Assembly (NCBI GenBank): GCA_004322375.1
Contig: SCUC01000644.1
Span: forward strand, 1-6,192
From: Bacteroidota bacterium
Lineage (GTDB): Bacteria > Bacteroidota > Ignavibacteria > UBA10030 > SZUA-254
Length of the DNA stretch: 6,192 nt
Direction of reading: 5' to 3'
Shown: piece after piece, positions 4,531 to 6,192 of the stretch
Layout: each line of letters begins with the position of its first letter
Position numbering within the stretch: the stretch's first letter is position 1
Program-made: the position numbers and the translations under genes
The notes under the pieces: model-generated
Told to the model about the DNA's origin: nothing
Databases searched by the model: none
Seen by the model: the letters and a program-made list of their open reading frames with translations, nothing else

Positions 4531-6192
4531 TTATTTTTTCCCGGAGGGCGCAGTTAAAATTAATTGACCATTTGAGCTAACATTCACCCAATACCCTTTT
4601 GATGGCTTTAGAGAATCGGCAACGAGGTACCCGTTTTGATAATTGAAGAATGGCGACGAGATGATTCCCGACGGAACAGACAAAACTGCACCAACTTCAA
4701 GCGGATCGGTTATCGAACCGATGAGATTCCAGCCTGTTTGTACCGAAATAGTATCGGTAGTTCGTATCAAGCCGACAAACGTTACATTAACATCGTTGGG
4801 GAATTTTAGCCAGTATGAGCTTCCGGGCGTTAAGGTGTCTTTCATAACATACCCGCTCCCCTGCACATACGCAAATGCCGCGGAGCTAGCAGTTGTAAAA
4901 ATCGTTGTCTTGCGCGGGTCAGCGGGAGTGAGCGGCAGCGAAGCGATATTCCAATTCTTTGAAAGTTTATGTGTTGCGCGCGGGAACAAGCCAAACGCTG
5001 TAACGCTTAATACTTCCGGGGTTCCCAGATTATGAGTAAATGTCAGATGCGCAGTCTTCGCGCCGTCTCCTGTCGGGGTAAACGTAATATAAAATTTCAT
5101 TGAACCTCCTACTCCCATGCTTCCGCTTGTTGGCGTTACAGTTACCGGCTCCAAATCCGAAATTACGGAAGTAATGTTCAGCGTCCCTGAGCTCTGGTTG
5201 GTAACGGTAACACTATCCGTTTTGCTCGTCCCGACTTTTACCGTTCCCATTGTAACGCTTGCCGGGGTAATGGTAAACGCTTTTGCAAAGCTCTTTAAAA
5301 TCCAATTTTCAGGGTCAAGCTCAACTGTAGCCGGTTCTTGAGGAAGAGTGATAACAAACAATTGGGATTGTTGATTGTTAAAGACTGTTACCGTCGTGTC
5401 CCACCCGGACGATGAGAATTTCAGATCAATCGGCATTGTAAAAAATGTTGGATTCGATGTTCCGGTCGTTTGATCAATGTTAATTGTTACATCATATCCT
5501 AACCCTGTACTATCGGCTTCCCATGAAATAATGTAGCTCGGATATTTCTCCCCATAGATCCACTCGTCAAAGAAATAATCCAAATCGCTGCCCGAAACGG
5601 TTTCACAGATAGCCTGAAAATCTTCGGTAACCGCCGTTCCGTATTTATATAACGTATCATTCGCATATTCATACATAGCCTGGAAAAATGCAGTGTCGCC
5701 GATGACATGCCTGAGCATGTGAAGAACGGTCGCTCCCTTTGCATACACAAGGTTGCCATTAAATAATGTGCCGACATTGCTTGTATCGTAAACGTAGATG
5801 GAGCCATTTGCATTCTTGGCTGAGTTCATCTGTGAATACATATATGACCAATACGAGCTTGCCCCATATTGCTGCTCGTAATAAAGTCCCGTCAAATAGG
5901 TTGCGAATCCTTCATTCATCCAGATGTTGGACCAATTACGGCACGTAATCATATCCCCGAACCATTGGTGAGCAAGCTCGTGAGCAACCAAACCTTCGCT
6001 GAATCCTCCAAGCGATGTCATCGTTTGGTGTTCCATACCGCCGCCCCATCCAAACTGGCTGTGCCCGTACTTCTCCGTGATAAACGGGTAGAGACCAAAC
6101 AGGTCGGAGTAGATTTCGAGCATATCAATTGTCTTCGGTAAATTTGCTTGAGCGCTTGCAAGTTGTTCGGGCAGCACATAGTTTAATACTTC
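4531..6192 (-). CDS. M1 family zinc aminopeptidase, C-terminal part, with ASH-like and twin C-terminal modules
   Basis: The frame is open to the window edge (first visible codons E-V-L-N-Y), so the N-terminal beta domain and any signal peptide are missing; 553 residues are visible. Numbering from the edge, the substrate-binding motif is G-G-G-M-E-H (50-55), a variant of G-x-M-E-N. The zinc site is H71-E-L-A-H75 with E94 after the canonical 18 residues, and the catalytic tyrosine is probably Y150 in V-Y-A-K-G. A beta-sandwich (about 215-305) closes the peptidase part, and the large helical domain IV is absent. An ASH/HYDIN-like immunoglobulin domain (306-400) and the twin GWN/GYW module (411-548) follow. 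The family removes N-terminal residues from peptides; the appended modules suggest work outside the cytoplasm. No type IX sorting signal is seen, and the end is A-P-S-G-K-K. Confidence 0.93.
   Translation of the reverse strand, partial: EVLNYVLPEQLASAQANLPKTIDMLEIYSDLFGLYPFITEKYGHSQFGWGGGMEHQTMTSLGGFSEGLVAHELAHQWFGDMITCRNWSNIWMNEGFATYLTGLYYEQQYGASSYWSYMYSQMNSAKNANGSIYVYDTSNVGTLFNGNLVYAKGATVLHMLRHVIGDTAFFQAMYEYANDTLYKYGTAVTEDFQAICETVSGSDLDYFFDEWIYGEKYPSYIISWEADSTGLGYDVTINIDQTTGTSNPTFFTMPIDLKFSSSGWDTTVTVFNNQQSQLFVITLPQEPATVELDPENWILKSFAKAFTITPASVTMGTVKVGTSKTDSVTVTNQSSGTLNITSVISDLEPVTVTPTSGSMGVGGSMKFYITFTPTGDGAKTAHLTFTHNLGTPEVLSVTAFGLFPRATHKLSKNWNIASLPLTPADPRKTTIFTTASSAAFAYVQGSGYVMKDTLTPGSSYWLKFPNDVNVTFVGLIRTTDTISVQTGWNLIGSITDPLEVGAVLSVPSGIISSPFFNYQNGYLVADSLKPSKGYWVNVSSNGQLILTAPSGKK
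4549..4962 (-). other. C-terminal twin GWN/GYW module of the M1 peptidase
   Basis: This encodes visible residues 411-548. Half 1 starts near N-W-N-I-A-S and passes through S-S-Y-W-L-K-F. Half 2 starts T-G-W-N-L-I-G-S and passes through S-K-G-Y-W-V-N-V. The second half aligns without gaps to that of the M28 peptidase: 29 of 62 positions are identical by hand count from G-W-N to the last strand. The first half also aligns with about one small gap. The module sits at the extreme C-terminus in both proteins, after different beta-sandwich domains, which points to domain shuffling onto exported peptidases. Confidence 0.75.

Noticed and set aside
4643..5035. 130-codon open frame on the plus strand opposite the M1 C-terminal module
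   Set aside because: It is antisense to a clearly conserved domain and shows no motif of its own; it looks like a shadow of the real gene.

Overview
The window carries four or five genes, all on the minus strand, from a bacterium most likely in the Bacteroidota/Chlorobiota assemblage (for example an Ignavibacteria-like lineage). This placement is inferred from three things: a TAnnTTTG-type promoter in front of the phosphate gene; large exported peptidases carrying fibronectin-like and ASH-like beta-sandwich modules; and a C-terminal 'GWN...GYW' twin module of a style I associate with secreted proteins of that group. No rRNA, tRNA, CRISPR array, transposase or phage gene is visible.

Layout in order of transcription (right to left). 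6192-4531: C-terminal part of an exported-type M1 aminopeptidase whose N-terminus lies outside the window; it continues into an ASH-like domain and the twin C-terminal module. 4530-4386: intergenic gap with an imperfect REP-like inverted repeat (4441-4491). 4385-3837: a PEBP (YbhB/YbcL, Raf-kinase-inhibitor-like) protein with a hydrophobic N-terminus. 3836-3707: gap with a GC-rich stem-loop repeat (3737-3771). 3706-941: a 921-residue secreted M28 metallopeptidase with two FnIII domains, an uncharacterised beta-rich domain and the same twin C-terminal module. 940-688: AT-rich regulatory gap with a Bacteroidota-type promoter (729-760) and an upstream CTTAACA direct repeat (783-800) resembling a Pho box. 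687-43: a DUF47/PhoU-like protein. 50-1: the possible start of the next gene, perhaps the Pit phosphate transporter that usually partners DUF47 proteins.

There appear to be two functional blocks. The right block (M1 peptidase, PEBP, M28 peptidase) looks like extracellular or envelope peptide degradation. Its two peptidases have unrelated catalytic domains but end in the same roughly 135-residue module; neither ends in a recognisable type IX secretion sorting domain. The left block is low-affinity phosphate uptake and its control.

The most interesting points are the shared, internally duplicated C-terminal module, the Pho-box-like repeat placed upstream of a well-formed promoter, and the two intergenic inverted repeats. 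I did not find a clear new multi-gene system.
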